A stretch of 64,000 bases of DNA from Macrotis lagotis (GCF_037893015.1 NC_133658.1:148027160-148091159), one strand, 5' to 3'; counted from the first letter of the stretch, positions 46,605-58,879 are shown. Numbers and translations are program-made. The notes: generated from the letters alone by a model not told the origin.

Positions 46605-47500
46605 AATCTCTCTGTAAGAAATCTCTCAGATCCATAGAAAATCATAGTTTCTGCTTGAATTCTGCCAAAGATAAGACAAATATGACTTAAACTCAGGTCT
46701 CTTTACTCCTTGTTCATGATTCTTTCCCTGCTTGAATAATCTTTTCTAGATATGGGGAAAAGGGATGAAGTTCAGATTAATATAGTGTTTTAGTGGAACA
46801 TTGTTGAGTTTTCATGATTATTATATCCTTTGCTATGACCCCAAATGGACCATTTACTGGTGGGAAAGGGAAGGAAGAGGAAATCATGTGTTTACTATTT
46901 TATGTGATATTCTATGAAACAAATACTTAGAAGAAGGATCATATGAAATTGATATAGTGAAGGACCTGTGTGTCTCCAAATGAACTAAACAATAAGGGCT
47001 TGAAAAGATAACATATCATACATACATCAACTATGCTTCATATCTACTATGGGACATTCTTTTCTTAAGTCAGCTTCTCAAACAGGATAAGAGTCGATGC
47101 TTAGATATGTCCTTTGAACTCTTCTTAAAACTCAAGTGCTACCTTCTCCTTACAAACTTCTTTCAATTGCTTTGTTCTTTTGCCTTAATCTTTTCTAGTT
47201 TGGTTCTGTGTAACTTTTGATTAAAAATCCATTTTATGTCTTTGGTCTTATCTAATGACTACTTAGCTAAGATAAATCCCCTAAAGACTCTACTTACTTA
47301 GAAAAAAGATTGAAAAGTTCTGTAGTAAGGAGACTTTTAACCTCATACTAGCAGACTCCCTGTTCTTATGCAAAATGCAATATCCATGTCAACTAGCAAA
47401 CTCTGAAAGACAGTATGATCTTTCTCAAGTAAGACAACACAGACTACTCTGACTGTTTCTGGTTGCCTGTCGCTGTCTCTAGATGTCTCTGTCCCTCATA
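46605..47500. other. Intergenic stretch without recognised feature
   Basis: Nothing supportable seen. Confidence 0.5.
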
Positions 47501-47502
47501 CG

Positions 47503-47504
<2 letters not shown>

Positions 47505-47552
<48 letters not shown>
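47505..47552. repeat. (GT)n microsatellite
   Basis: About 24 GT units; the Cys-Val ORF across it is an artefact. Confidence 0.97.
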
Positions 47553-47554
<2 letters not shown>

Positions 47555-47649
47555 TTATGTCTGTCTCTCTCTCTTTACATTCAAATGAAAAACTAAGACC
47601 CAGAAATAGAATTCTGCCTAAAACCACCAAGTTGAAGCATGGTCCAGGT

Positions 47650-47850
47650 TATTTATTCAAAAATTCAATAGACGTTGCAACTATGCAAAGCATTGTGTTA
47701 GATGCTAGGGATATAAATACAAACAAAAGAATAAAATTGACCCTACCCTCAAGAAAGCTGCATATTATTTGCAGAGAAGGGAACAACAGCTACACAGCTA
47801 AAGTGCAGGAAGTGGATCATGGAAATATGAGATCAAATTGATGAATTTAA
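47650..47850 (-). repeat. L2 3' end
   Basis: AGCATTGTGTTAGATGCTAG, GACCCTACCCTCAAGAAAGC in reverse L2 3' order. Confidence 0.7.
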
Positions 47851-47854
47851 AAAG

Positions 47855-48400
47855 GGTGGTCTTTTGTTGGGAATTTTAATGGTATTTTTCTAAGGGTATG
47901 CATGGGTGTGCCCACTGACTTGAGAGAACTGGAGGACATCTGCTGAGGTATTTATCTAGAAGATAAGAACATTAAGATTTATCTACTGAAGTTGGATGGA
48001 TTGACTCAAATCGGATTGAGGAATAAATGGTTGTTTGTCATCCCTTTGTGCTAGGCCTATAAAAAAAGTCTTCCTCACACATCTTGACTCCCTTTGCCTC
48101 TGTCCCTTTCTTCAGGACAGTTCAAAAAAGAGCAAATCACTAAAATATTCATGACATGCTTACTCATTCTCTAGTCTCTAAAGTCTTGAGAAGGAAAACA
48201 TGCTCAGGCCATGGGATATTTACCTTTTCTGTTTGTACACTTGTGAAGCAATAGTACCCAAAGGCCAACATTGCTACAATTGAACTTCCTCTCTTCCAGA
48301 TAGTGAAATGAATGAAATCTCTGGCAGAAAAAGAAAAAGTGCAAGATGAGAGTTTATTTAAGGCCATTAAATAAGGGTCAGACACCCATGGTTTTGATCC
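47855..48400. other. Intergenic stretch without recognised feature
   Basis: Nothing supportable seen. Confidence 0.5.
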
Positions 48401-48404
48401 TCTA

Positions 48405-48620
48405 GACTAGGAATTTTTGACCAGAGGTTCTGTTCATGTACCCCCCAAGTGTGGATAGATTTTTAAGGTGACCTGAGAATATGGATGGGAAAAATTGCGT
48501 CTTCTATAACTGGTTTCCTTTGCAATTTTATTTTATATATTTTAAGCTGTGCTTCTAAAAAGAGATTAACAGGCTTCACCAGACTGCCAGCAAGGTCTGT
48601 GACACATACACAAAAGATTT
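48405..48620. mobile_element. hAT-like DNA transposon relic
   Basis: GGAATTTTTGACCAGAGGTT, AACAGGCTTCACCAGACTGC, AGCAAGGTCTGTGACACA. Confidence 0.5.
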
Positions 48621-48624
48621 AGAT

Positions 48625-49050
48625 GTCTGCTCTAGTCACTTTCTTGTATGTTGTATATTATTGAATTTCCTGTTGGGATCTCTTCTGTTTCTGGTCACAT
48701 AGAAGAATGAAACCAGAGGATATCCTGTGACTTCAAATTTAAAAAGATGAAAAGTTCTGACCAGTTTCTGGTTTTCACTCTGTGATCTCTTTTAAGCAAT
48801 GGCAATAAGCTATAATATCTGGTTATAAGTATAGATTTTGAGTTCTTGTATCTAAAAGGCTTTTGGTAGTATCAGCCCTAATTATATTGGGAATATTCAG
48901 AGTTGTCCCAACCAAGAAGAGTCAATCTAATTTGGGATTCTGTTTTTAGATGCTGTTTGTACCAAGAGTTCTTAGATCCCTTCCAACTGTGAGATTGTTA
49001 TGCTTTCCATGTATCTAAAATGCCCAAACATACTTCATTTAGATATATTG
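48625..49050. other. Intergenic stretch without recognised feature
   Basis: Nothing supportable seen. Confidence 0.5.
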
Positions 49051-49054
49051 CCAG

Positions 49055-49210
49055 GCATGTAGTAGACTTGGATTCATGTAATAGACTTGGATTCATATTC
49101 TGACTCTGTCACTGGCCTTGAACAAGTCATTTTTTTCTTTTGACCTCACTTTTCTCCCATAAAAGCAAGGAATTAGACTCAATGAAATTCTAAAGTTTTT
49201 ACTAGCTCCA
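49055..49210 (+). repeat. MIR with a short internal tandem duplication
   Basis: GACTTGGATTCATGTAATA is repeated at its start, then TGGCCTTGAACAAGTCATTT, TCCCATAAAAGCAAGG. Confidence 0.75.
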
Positions 49211-49214
49211 ATAT

Positions 49215-49765
49215 TTACTCTAAACAAGTCCACCCAGACTACTTTCCCCCAAAGCCTCCCAGTTGTACTTTTTTACCCTGGAGCTATGAAACATTCATGA
49301 CATCTCTGTGGACATGCCAATGCTGAACCAGACAGTCCAACCCACCACCTCATTTAAAGGGTTAACAATCCAGTCACCACATCACATCCACTCCTCCTGT
49401 GAACTTGAATTCAAGTCTTTGTTTCTTGCCTGGGAAAGTGTATTTAAGCAGATCTATTTTTTTGTGTGTGTACTAGTGTATAATTCAAATATGCTTTGTG
49501 GCAAGTGTTTTCTTTTGGAAAAGAAAAGAATGGATTATCTCTTTCCCCCCAAATATTTACTCTGAAATAAATCCTAAAGGTTTTCAAGTTAAGACTATTG
49601 TAATCATTCCTATATTGGAAGAGGAAAGGAAGATTTTTTTTTTAGAATTCATCTGCAAATTAAAAAATAAATCTATAATAGACTCAAAGGTTTAAATATG
49701 TTGTGTCAATAAGCTAAGTGCCAGGAAAATAGATAAATGCAAAAATATGCTTTCTGCTTTCAAGG
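49215..49765. other. Intergenic stretch without recognised feature
   Basis: Short plus-strand ORFs (49308-49565, 49498-49695) have no family features. Confidence 0.5.
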
Positions 49766-49767
49766 AA

Positions 49768-49852
49768 AGGTAATTAAATGGCATAGTAGATAGTGTTGGG
49801 CCTGAAGTCAGGAAAACTTATCTTCAGAGTTCAAATCTGGCTTCAGACATTC
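49768..49852 (+). mobile_element. SINE 5' fragment
   Basis: TAAATGGCATAGTAGATAGT, GGGCCTGAAGTCAGG, GAGTTCAAATCTGGC; cut off before the 3' half and joined to L1. Confidence 0.8.
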
Positions 49853-50190
49853 ATATTTTTATAATAGGCATTGCTGATATTTTCATTCACAATTTTGTAG
49901 TCATTGTGTGTATTATTTCTTGGTTCTGTTTACCCTACTCTATATCAGTTCATATAGATTTTTGCCATTTTTCTTGGTATTTATATCATTCATCACTTCT
50001 TATAGTACAATAATATTCCATTGCATTCCTGTCCCATAATTTGCTTATCCATTTCCCAATCAAGAGACATGTTTCAATTCTTGGCTATCATTAAAAGTGT
50101 TTGTATGATTTTTTCAGTGGATGTGGATTCTTTCTTCCCTTGTTAATGGCTTCCTTAGGGTATAAGAGTAGTTATAGCATGTCTTTGACT
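49853..50190 (-). mobile_element. L1 3' fragment
   Basis: ATTTCTTGGTTCTGTTTACC, TATATCAGTTCATATAGATT, AATAATATTCCATTGCATTC, CCATTTCCCAATCAAGAGAC. Confidence 0.8.
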
Positions 50191-50264
50191 CCAGGAACAA
50201 GATGCCTCTTACAGTTTAAGTTCATCATCTCTAATTTTATCACTATTTTACTAACTTAAGCCTT

Positions 50265-50855
50265 GACTGACACTAGCTCCCTTATTCTCCTCTCCTCTTT
50301 CATTGAAGTGGTAGAGCATAGAGTGTATGGGGTGCTCATGACTAGCAACTCTGGTTTGAAGGCTTGCCAAACCTTTCAGAGCCATTCTTCTACCTTTGGT
50401 ATCCACCTTTCTTCTAAGTCTCACCTGAACTCCAAGAAATTCAAGAATGCCCAATGACCAATGACCATCCCAGTAAATCATCTCCAGTAAACCAGGCTAA
50501 ACCAGTTTGAGAGCCACAATTGGACCTCATAATTATTGATGGATTAATAGGATGTTTATCCCAGCATGTGAAGATTTCCCTCAGTAGAATGGGTGGTTGA
50601 AAACAATTTGTTCCAACAATCAAGCAGTCTTAGTCTGACATTGAAGGTGCCAAGGTCATCAAGTGCATCCTAGACCAATGCCAGTTCAGTTAACTTTTGT
50701 CTTGCCACTGGACTTCCATGAATAAAGAATGAGGCTGGTGACTTTGTGTAATTCTGCCTCATAAATCATGTTCATGGGTAAGCCAAGACATCATCCATGA
50801 TATCAGTAGTACTCTTCAAAAACTAAAGACAAACAGTGAAGGATGAACCACAAAA
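50265..50855 (-). repeat. Unassigned repeat U1, minus copy
   Basis: Reverse complement aligns with positions 60-450 of the window and, in its left half, with 58565-58800. Confidence 0.68.
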
Positions 50856-50869
50856 ATTTCTCCCAAACC

Positions 50870-51305
50870 TTCTTTTACAGATGACAGGAACTGAACTTTT
50901 CAGGGTTACTCCAGTCTACATTTGTTGCTCTTCCTGGTTTCAACTCTACTGAGCAAGATACCAGACATCCCTTTGCAGCCCCCCCTTTCCTACTTCCTTT
51001 TGTATGCTATTACTGCCCCCCATTAGATAAGGACAGGGACTGTTGTTGCTGCGCAGTCATTTTTCAGTTGTGCCTGACTCATTGTGACTCCATTTGGTAT
51101 TTTCTTGGCAAAAATGCTAAAGTGTACAACTTGTACAACTCATTTTACAGATTAAGTCACTTATCCAGAATCACATAGCTAGTAGGTGTCTGAGGCTGGA
51201 TTTGAAATCAAGGCTTCTAGTCTCCAGGTTTAATGCTTTATCCACTGAGTTAGTTCAAGAACACTGCCTGGCAAACTACAGGAACTTAATCAATATTTAC
51301 TGAAC
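50870..51305 (+). repeat. L2 split by a SINE
   Basis: CCCCCCATTAGATAAGGACA, GGGACTGTT before the SINE and AGAACACTGCCTGGCAAACT, TTAATCAATATTTACTGAA after it: consecutive parts of the L2 3' end. Confidence 0.75.
51039..51265 (-). mobile_element. MAR4-like SINE nested in L2
   Basis: Reverse order: CAGTTGTGCCTGACTCATTG (RTE-type tail), TTTACAGATTAAGTCACTTA, GTCTGAGGCTGGATTTGAAA, GCTTTATCCACTGAGTTAG. Confidence 0.85.
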
Positions 51306-51582
51306 TGGATACTATACTGTATTGGTATCTCTGTATGGGCATTTTAGTCACTTTATTTGGACAATTCCAAATAATTTTGCAAAATGACTATATTAATTCA
51401 CAGATTAACCAACACTGTACTCATGTACTTGCCTTCCCACAAATTTTTCACATTGACTATTACCGTATTTTGTCATCCTTGACAATTTGTAAAGTATGAG
51501 GTAAAACCTCAGGGTTCTGAATTGTGCTTTTCTTTTTACTAGTTATTTGGAAGATTTTTTCATAAAGTTGTTAGCAGTTTGG

Positions 51583-51592
51583 AATTGTGTAT

Positions 51593-51635
<43 letters not shown>

Positions 51636-51638
51636 TTT
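51583..51638. repeat. (ATTT)n microsatellite
   Basis: About 13 TTTA units inside the L1; gives a Phe-Ile-Tyr-Leu ORF artefact. Confidence 0.95.
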
Positions 51639-51694
51639 TATGAGGACTATTATTTCATATCCCTTGATCACTTTAGGGGGAATGGCTTTGGGTC

Positions 51695-51812
51695 AGTATG
51701 TATATGTATGTGAGTGTATGTGTGTATGTGTATGTGTGTATGTGTATGTGTGTATGTGTATGTGTGTATGTGTATGTGTGTATGTGTATGTATGTATGTG
51801 TATATGTGTGTC
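51695..51812. repeat. (TATGTG/TATGTGTG)n minisatellite-like tract
   Basis: TATGTGTGTATGTG repeats with near-constant 14-base period; the Cys-Val-Tyr ORF across it is not a gene. Confidence 0.93.
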
Positions 51813-53879
51813 TTGCACACTCCCATCTGTTAATCATTTATGTATCTTGGATACTAAAGCCTTAGAGAAATTTATTGTAAAGATTTTTTTCCATTCTTAT
51901 CTTGTTTTATTCATATTAACTGTGCAGAAATTTTTAGTTTCATATAACCAAAGTTTTCTCTTTTATCTTTAGTAATTTTCTTTATTATCTGTTTGTTTAA
52001 GGATATGCATAACTATAAAAGGTATGAAATCTGCTTCTCTTATAATTTTAAAAAATATGTTCTTTATTATTAGGTAACATATTAACTTTAAAAGTTTTGT
52101 GAGATATGGTTTAAAGTGTTAACCTAATTTCTGCCAGACTGTTTTTTACAGGTTTTTTTTTTATCAGATAAAGCGTTCTTTCCCAAGAAATTTGTTTTTC
52201 TTTATGTATTATCTAACATTGGGTTATTGAGTACCACTGTTTCTGATTATACCTTGTCTAACATGTTCCATTGATCTATTTTCAACCAATACCAGATAGT
52301 TTTAATGACTACTGCTTTATACTATAGTTTGAAATCTAAAAGTGCTATTGCCTCTTTATCCTCTTTTCATTATTTCCTTTGATAAGCTAGATCTTTTATT
52401 TATTTTTTCAAATGAGTTTTATTGCTTTTGAAATAAAGTTTTATAAAGTATCCTTTTGATAATTTGGACTGGTTTGAATTATAAGTGCATTTCTATTTTC
52501 AACTGTGTAAAAAAATGAATCCCAGGAAATGCTAATAGATACTTAGATTTATACTATTAGGAGTGTGTAAAAATATGGTATTTGGTTCCAATCCAATGAA
52601 AATATGCAGTGTGAATTAAAACAATGCAAGAATTTCATAGGAATCAGTATTTGCACTAATAAGGATCTAGATATAAATTAACTTTGATGCTATTTTCATT
52701 TTTATTGCATTTGTACAGTCCAGTAATGAACCCTGACTAGTTATATAGTAATAACTGACCTCTAGCTGGTTAGACTGTTCTTTATTTCTTTAAGGAGCAC
52801 TTTGAAATTGACCTTATCAAAGTTTTTTTGTGTCCTGTGGTAGATTGGATCCATGATATTTTTGTATTATATAGAAGAAGAATTTACTTCTCTATTACTC
52901 TCTCTGTTACTGTTGGGTTTTCTTATTTTTATATAGCAAATGTATTGAATTCTGATGGTTTATTGTATAGCCTACAACTTTGCTGAATCTATATTTTTAT
53001 TGTTTCTCCAGGATTTTCCAAGTAAACCATAATGTCATCAGAAAATAGGGATGGTCTTATCTATCTTTATATTTTTAATTTTTTCTCTTGTATTTTTCTA
53101 TTGCTAACATTTCCAATATTATATAAACTAATAATAGAGAGAGTGAGCATCCTTGTCTTATTCCTGGAAAAGGTTATAATGTATTTCAATTGCTTTTAGT
53201 TTTATGTACTATTTTATGATATTAACAAAAAAGATTCCTCAATGCCTATATTTTTAGCCTAAATAAATATTGAACTTTGTCAAAAGGTTTTTATCTCATC
53301 TGTTGAGATATTTATGTGATTTGAGATTTTTTTAATGTGATTAAATATATTGTTCAACCATACTTGAATACCTGGTGTAAATCCAACTTGGTCATAATGA
53401 ATGGTTTCTCACATAAATCTCTATAGGTTATCTGCTATTTCAAATAACTGAATTGATATTCGTTACTGATATTACACTATGGTTCTACCTCTACTTTTTA
53501 TCCTTTCCTGATTTAGGCATTAAAACTAAATTTTCTCAGAGAAGGAATAGTTTGGATCCTTAATTTCTCAACTTTTGAGAATAACTCATCTAGTATGGTA
53601 CCAGTTGACCTGATAGAGTCATGGGGGTTCCTTAACAGTTAATTATATTTTCTCCTTTTCTGAAATTAAGTTATTTAAGATAGAAATTTGGAGTCTGTTC
53701 ATCTGAGTATTTTATGATTTTGAAGGCTTTCCTCTTTTGTATGTATGTGTTCTCAATTTGTTAACATATAACTATGTATCAAGGTCCTAATTATTCTTTA
53801 TATTTCTGCTTTCATTGTGATTTTTCCTCTTGTTTATCCTGGTAATAACCATCTTTGAAGTTAGCTAGGCTAATCCTCA

Positions 53880-54132
53880 AACATCAGGAAAGGGGAAGAG
53901 AAGGCAATAAATACCTACCATGCACTGGGAACAGTGCTAAACATTTGTCAAACATCTCATTTGGTCTTAACCTGTAAGGTAAGTGGTACTGTTATCCTCA
54001 TCTTACAATTGAGGAAACTAAGATAAACAAATTGAGTGACTTGTCCTGGTCCATATAAAAGTGTCTGAAGCTGGATTTGAACTTAGGTCTTTCTGACTCT
54101 GGCCTTGTACTCTATCCACCCTGCTACCTAGC
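53880..54132 (-). repeat. Core-SINE with L2-type tail, near full length
   Basis: CATGCACTGGGAACAGTGCT, TTGAGGAAACTAAGATAAAC, GCTGGATTTGAACTTAGG, TACTCTATCCACCCTGC. Confidence 0.85.
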
Positions 54133-54379
54133 ATAAAGTTCATCACTAGGCTTGTACTTGAAGCAATCCATCTTGATAGAATTTGCTAGCACATATGAGT
54201 GATTAACATAGTCATTTAGAATTCAAAGTCCCACCTATATTCCATAGTGCATAAGTATTTGAAGATGAAATACAAAAAGAGTAAATGTTGAATCCTACAT
54301 GGGGTCTAAAATAAATTTTTTACAGAGTTGGGGTGGCATAGCTTGGCAATAATTCCTATAAAACGTTTTAACAGTTTTA

Positions 54380-54925
54380 GCATACTATGAGTAAAATATG
54401 AATCAAGTATGACCCAGAATTCAGATAAGCTTATGTGTTTATAAGCTACATTAATAGAAGCAGTGATCTGTGCTAGGTCTCTCATAGTTGTCCCTATTCA
54501 GGATATATCTGAAATATTATGTTATGTTCTGATTGCTACATTTAAGAACATTGACAAGTTAGAGTATATTCAGTGAATGGCAACCAAGGGACTAAAAATG
54601 GCAACATAATTGACATAAGTAGATAATCCCAAATCACTTCCTAACAGATAAACAAAATTTATGAAAGAGTTTAAAAAACCAAACTTGTGAATTATCAAAT
54701 GTCAAATTATCAAATGTCAAATAATTTCTCAAAATTATGAGTAGTAATAGAAATTCAATTAAAAAGCATTTTATACCCCCTTTCCTGGAAGGTCCTTAGG
54801 AATAGGTTGTATAATCCCTGCTGAATATTTTATAATAGAGATTCCATTCATGTTTGCATAGGCCTAAATTACTTTTGAGAACCCTTCCAAATCTCAAATC
54901 TTTGATTCTGTTTCATTTCATATTA
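54380..54925 (+). repeat. CR1/L3 LINE 3' part
   Basis: GTTCTGATTGCTACATTTAA, ATTCAGTGAATGGCAACCAA, GAATAGGTTGTATAATCCC and CCCTTCCAAATCTCAAATC follow the CR1 3' end order. Confidence 0.72.
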
Positions 54926-54929
54926 TTCA

Positions 54930-55420
54930 AAATAGTAAAGATGATAAAAAATGGAAAAAATACTGGAAGTTCTGCAATAAATCCTAATAAATTATTGGTA
55001 GAGCAATGAATTGATTTAATTGTTCTAGGAAACCATGCATAATTAGTTACAAAAAGTCACTAGACTGTTAATATCTGTTGCTCCAAAGATTCAGTTATAG
55101 ACCCCTACTTAGTTTTAACAGTGTTTCTTTTTTTGTAGCAACTAAAAAAGTTGAGAATAAAAGTGGGAGATGGTACACTGAAGAATGAAGTCTTTATGTG
55201 ATTTAATAGAATAATTTTGTGTTAAAACAAATGATGAGGAGGAGGAATTCAAAAGAACATATGAAGACTTGTTTTAATTAAGGCAAAGTGATAAAAGCAG
55301 AACCAGGAGATTTGCAATTACTACAAAACTATCAACAAAAACAACACTAAAAGACAGTTGAATTCTGATTATTGATAAGTAGAAATCTTGAGACTAGACA
55401 ACTAATTCAATATATTTTAT
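54930..55420 (+). mobile_element. Old L1 3' end
   Basis: TTAATTGTTCTAGGAAACC, CTGTTGCTCCAAAGATTCAG, GCAACTAAAAAAGTTGAGAA, AAAGCAGAACCAGGAGATTT: decayed ORF2 C-terminus and 3' UTR. Confidence 0.7.
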
Positions 55421-55599
55421 GCCTTTATATTCTATTAAAATTTATATTTTATGAAATAATTTCTTTGTTATAATAGAAGGTTGCATTTGTGGAAGTGTGT
55501 GATTTAAGGAGAAATGATGGAGGCATAAAATCAAAAGCTTTAATTTTAATAAAATCAAAAGCATTAATAAGCTTTATAATAAAAGACATGCCATATCAT

Positions 55600-55758
55600 G
55601 ATTCATTGGAGGACCTGAAGGGATGGCAACATATTGGTACAGTGGGGAAATAATGCATCTGATGTCTGAATAATTGGATTCAAATCTTGAGTGCTATTTA
55701 ATATCTATGATATCTTGGACAATTCACTTAACCTCTTGGGTTTCCTCAGCTGTAAATG
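55600..55758 (+). repeat. Core-SINE
   Basis: TTGGATTCAAATCTTGAGTG, ATCTTGGACAATTCACTTAA, GTTTCCTCAGCTGTAAATG. Confidence 0.75.
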
Positions 55759-55842
55759 AAGGGGAGGCAGCTAGGTGGCTTAATAATTACTGAGCTGTAT
55801 GATCTTGGACAAATCACTTAATCTCATTGCCTTGTAAAAAAG
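55759..55842 (+). mobile_element. WSINE1-like SINE with large internal deletion
   Basis: GGCAGCTAGGTGGC joins directly to TTAATAATTACTGAGC, removing about 60 bases including the B-box region, then CATTGCCTTGTAAAAAA. Confidence 0.88.
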
Positions 55843-56017
55843 GGGGGGATTATCTAATTTGTAAAAGCAAGAAAAAGTTATGGAGAGACAGATTTTTAAA
55901 TCAACAAAAAGTAAAACTCTTTCAGAATTAGAGCTATTCAAAATGAAATAAGCTATTTCCAAAAAGAGTCTGAAAGTGCTGAAAATCTTCAGTCTGAAAC
56001 TATAAAAACATTTTTAC

Positions 56018-56220
56018 ATATAGTAGCTAGAACTTATATAACTCTTTAAGGTTTACCAAGCTCTTAATGTATATTATCTCATTTGATCTTCACAACAATC
56101 CTGTGTGTTGTTTTATAGATGAGGAAACCAAGAAAGGCTAAGTGACTTGCCTTCTATCCCACAGCTAGGAGAAGTCTGAGGTAGGATTTGAACTCAAGTC
56201 ATCCTGACTCTATTACCCTA
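56018..56220 (-). repeat. Core-SINE with L2-type tail
   Basis: GTATATTATCTCATTTGATC, TAGATGAGGAAACCAAGAA, TAGGATTTGAACTCAAGTC; followed by a short (TATTACTCTATTC) duplication. Confidence 0.83.
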
Positions 56221-56254
56221 TTCTATTACTCTATTCTAGGGTAATTCTACTTCA

Positions 56255-56430
56255 TGTATTCAATTCAATTCAGTAAAAAAAATTATCATGTGTGTATTAT
56301 ATATGAGGCATTGTTTAGGGTCTTGGGAAACAAAGACAAAACCAAATTTTTTTCTGACCCCCACAGAGCCTACATTCAACTGTGAGGAAACAGAAAGGAC
56401 AAAGGTAGATAATTACAGAGTAGAATGCAA
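56255..56430 (-). repeat. L2 3' end
   Basis: TATATATGAGGCATTGTTTA, GAGCCTACATTCAACTGTG. Confidence 0.65.
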
Positions 56431-56639
56431 GTATATCAGACACAACCTACCATCCTTTGCTACTGTTTACTCATTCCTCTCTGGATTTTTATGACACAGT
56501 TGCTCAGTGGTCCTCCTATATTTGTTTGATGTTCATCAATTTCCTTCCATCAATAACCTTAGGTGACCCCTAAAAATCCATACTATTTCGTCTTCTTTTC
56601 TCTCTCTCAAATCCTCTCACAGGTTTCATCAGCTCCCAT

Positions 56640-57745
56640 GAGTTCAAGTCATCTCCATAAAGATAAATTTCAGTCTAGTTCTCAACTAGTATCAATAATT
56701 GCTTATTGAATATTTCCACTTGAATGTCTCATTGCACCATCTCAAATTCCACCTTGTCAAAAAGGAGCTCATCCCCGCCCCCCATGAATTCCTTTCTCTA
56801 AATGTCTTTTCTGTTTGGTCACCACTATTCTAATTACCCAGGGACCCAGTCTTGGAACCATCCCCAACTCTCCCTTATTCCCCATAATCCAATAAATTGA
56901 CTAATTGTGTCTATTCTATTTCTACAGAATATATTTCATTCTTCCCTAATCTCCATTTACACAGCCAGAAGTTGGTTTATTTTGGCCCTCATTTATTGCC
57001 TGGTTAATTGCAAAAGCCTACTAATGAGTCTTCCTGAGTCTTCCTGCTTCCAGTCTGTCCCTTCTCCATTCTCTATCCAGCTGTCAAAATAATCTTAAAA
57101 ATCAAGTCTGATCATGCCATTTTCCTGATCCAGAAACTTTAGTTACCTTGGCTTCTACAAAATACATTCTTAGGTTGGCATTTATAACTTTTTACAAGTT
57201 GACTAGGTGGAGCAATGGATAAAGCACTAGGCCTGAAATCAGGTAAACCTGAAGTCAAAGTGAACCTCAGATATTTCCTAGCTCCTGCGCAAATCATTTA
57301 ACCCCTATTTGCCTCAGTTTCCTCTTTTACAAAATAAGATGGAGAAGGAAATAGGAAACTACTTTAATATCTTTGCCAAGAAAACCCCAAATGGGATCAC
57401 AAAGTGATCATGACTGAAATAATGGAGCAACAACACAAATTTGTTCCAATCTATCTTTCCAGACTTCCTATATATTACCCATATTCTCACATTCTACAAT
57501 AAAGCCAAATTGGTCAATTTGCCATCCCTAGAACTTGGCACATCATTTCATCCTCCATGCCTTTATTTAGACTGTTCCCCATGCCTAGAATGTAGTCTCA
57601 TCTCCTTGCTGCCTCTTAAAATACTTAGATCCCATGGGAAGTCTTTCTTTATCCCCTTAGTTCTTGCTCAGGTTACTCAAGTTATCATCTTTATTCTAAT
57701 CTGTTTATTCGTTATTTCTATTCTTTCATTCATTCATTCATTCGT
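56640..57745 (+). repeat. L2 long fragment with nested SINE
   Basis: TATTGCCTGGTTAATTGCAA, CCAGCTGTCAAAATAATCTT, AAGTCTGATCATGCCATTTT, then after the SINE CCAATCTATCTTTCCAGAC, CCCATGCCTAGAATGTAGTC: more than 800 bp of L2 coding 3' part in sense. Confidence 0.82.
57196..57436 (+). mobile_element. MAR4-like SINE nested in L2
   Basis: GACTAGGTGGAGCAATGGAT head, CAGTTTCCTCTTTTACAAAA, CCAAGAAAACCCCAAATGGG tail. Confidence 0.88.
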
Positions 57746-57751
57746 TCATTC

Positions 57752-57790
<39 letters not shown>
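57724..57790. repeat. (CATT)n then (CA)n microsatellites
   Basis: About eight CATT units (the terminal repeat typical of L2) run into about 17 CA units. Confidence 0.93.
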
Positions 57791-57791
<1 letters not shown>

Positions 57792-57834
57792 TAAGCTCTT
57801 CAAAGGGAACATAACCAAAATAACTTCTTTCACG

Positions 57835-58265
57835 TTAATAATGACATGAGTTGACTAACCATGATGGTTTTCAGTTCCTTTCAGTTGTTCAGAGATCTAG
57901 GACAATCCTGTAAGATCAGTTATGGACAACACCATACACATCCAGAGGAAAATAAAACAAAACAAAAAACAATCCATAGAATCTGAATGGATGCCATGCT
58001 CACTTGAAAAACTTTTCTTATGTTTTTCTTTCCTATCCCGTGTGTTTTCTTTCTTTACCCTTAGTCCTAATTCCTTATATGCAAAATTACTAATAAATGA
58101 ACATACAATGAACATGTACAACTTTTACCAGACTGTTTGCCACTGAAGGGAGGGGGGTGGAAAGGGAGGATGGTAGAAAAAATATGTAATTTATAAATAT
58201 GCAAGTGAATGAATGTTAAAAAAACTTTCATAAAATTTAATTGGAAAAATAAAATATCAATCCAT
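57835..58265 (+). mobile_element. 5'-truncated L1 3' UTR
   Basis: CACATCCAGAGGAAAATAAA, GCCACTGAAGGGAGGGGGGT, AATATGTAATTTATAAATAT and TTAATTGGAAAAATAAAATA; same subfamily as 59380-60055. Confidence 0.87.
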
Positions 58266-58365
58266 AAAAAAAACTAAAAATTAAGTTCTTTGAGGATGAG
58301 ATACTTTTTGTTTTGTTTCTATATATCCAGGATCTATCAAAGTGCTTTGGGCATAAGAAGTGTTT
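58266..58365 (+). repeat. L2 3' tail
   Basis: AAGTTCTTTGAGGATGAGAT, TATATATCCAGGATCTATCA; short and decayed. Confidence 0.55.
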
Positions 58366-58564
58366 GAAAAATATCTCGTGGGATTACATTAAAAACACAT
58401 TTTGAATTAGGGAAAATTAATAAATGGGAGGTACAGGTAAAGTTTTTTGGAGGACAGAGAACTTAAACTAACACTTAAAGGAAAGTCAGGATTGTTAGAG
58501 ACCACCTTTAAAAGTGTAGATGGAGGGAAGAGAAGAAATAAACATTTATTCAGATGCATAGGAT

Positions 58565-58800
58565 GTTCAAGATTTCTAGTACATTTGGTAGAGGACTACC
58601 AAGCCCTTCTCAGGGCTGCTCATCCACCTTTGATGTCCATCTGATTCCCAGTTCTCACTGAGTAAAACCATCTTAGAAAACAGGTTAAACCAGGTTGAGG
58701 GTAACCCTATTGGTGAGTTGGGGGATGTTTACCCAAACATGTAAAGACCTCTATTAGACTAGGCAAATGGGAACACAATGCCATAGGAGCTAGCTAGAGA
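58565..58800 (-). repeat. Unassigned repeat U1, minus fragment
   Basis: Aligns with 50310-50580: AAACCAGGTTGAGGGTAACC, GGATGTTTACCCAAACATGT against GGATGTTTATCCCAGCATGT. Confidence 0.62.
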
Positions 58801-58879
58801 TGAGATGTCTTATAGAGAGAATGAGATTTATGTGAGTACAAGAAGGAAGACATAAGAGGAAGAAGATATCTAAGATAAA

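Larger units (their letters stand above)
51330..53835 (-). mobile_element. Decayed L1 ORF2, reverse transcriptase region to C-terminus
   Basis: About 2.5 kb of an older L1. The minus strand reads FSDDIMV at about 53,047-53,027, the RT active-site position (FADD in most L1). Other phrases: TTCCATTGATCTATTTTCAA, GACAATTTGTAAAGTATGAG. Two simple repeats interrupt it. Confidence 0.82.

Noticed and set aside
47509-47841. 110-residue ORF starting with Cys-Val repeats
   Set aside because: Begins in the (GT)n microsatellite and continues into a reverse L2 fragment.
51547-51972. 141-residue ORF rich in Phe-Ile-Tyr-Leu and Cys-Val-Tyr
   Set aside because: Made of the (ATTT)n and TATGTG tracts inside an antisense L1; not a gene.
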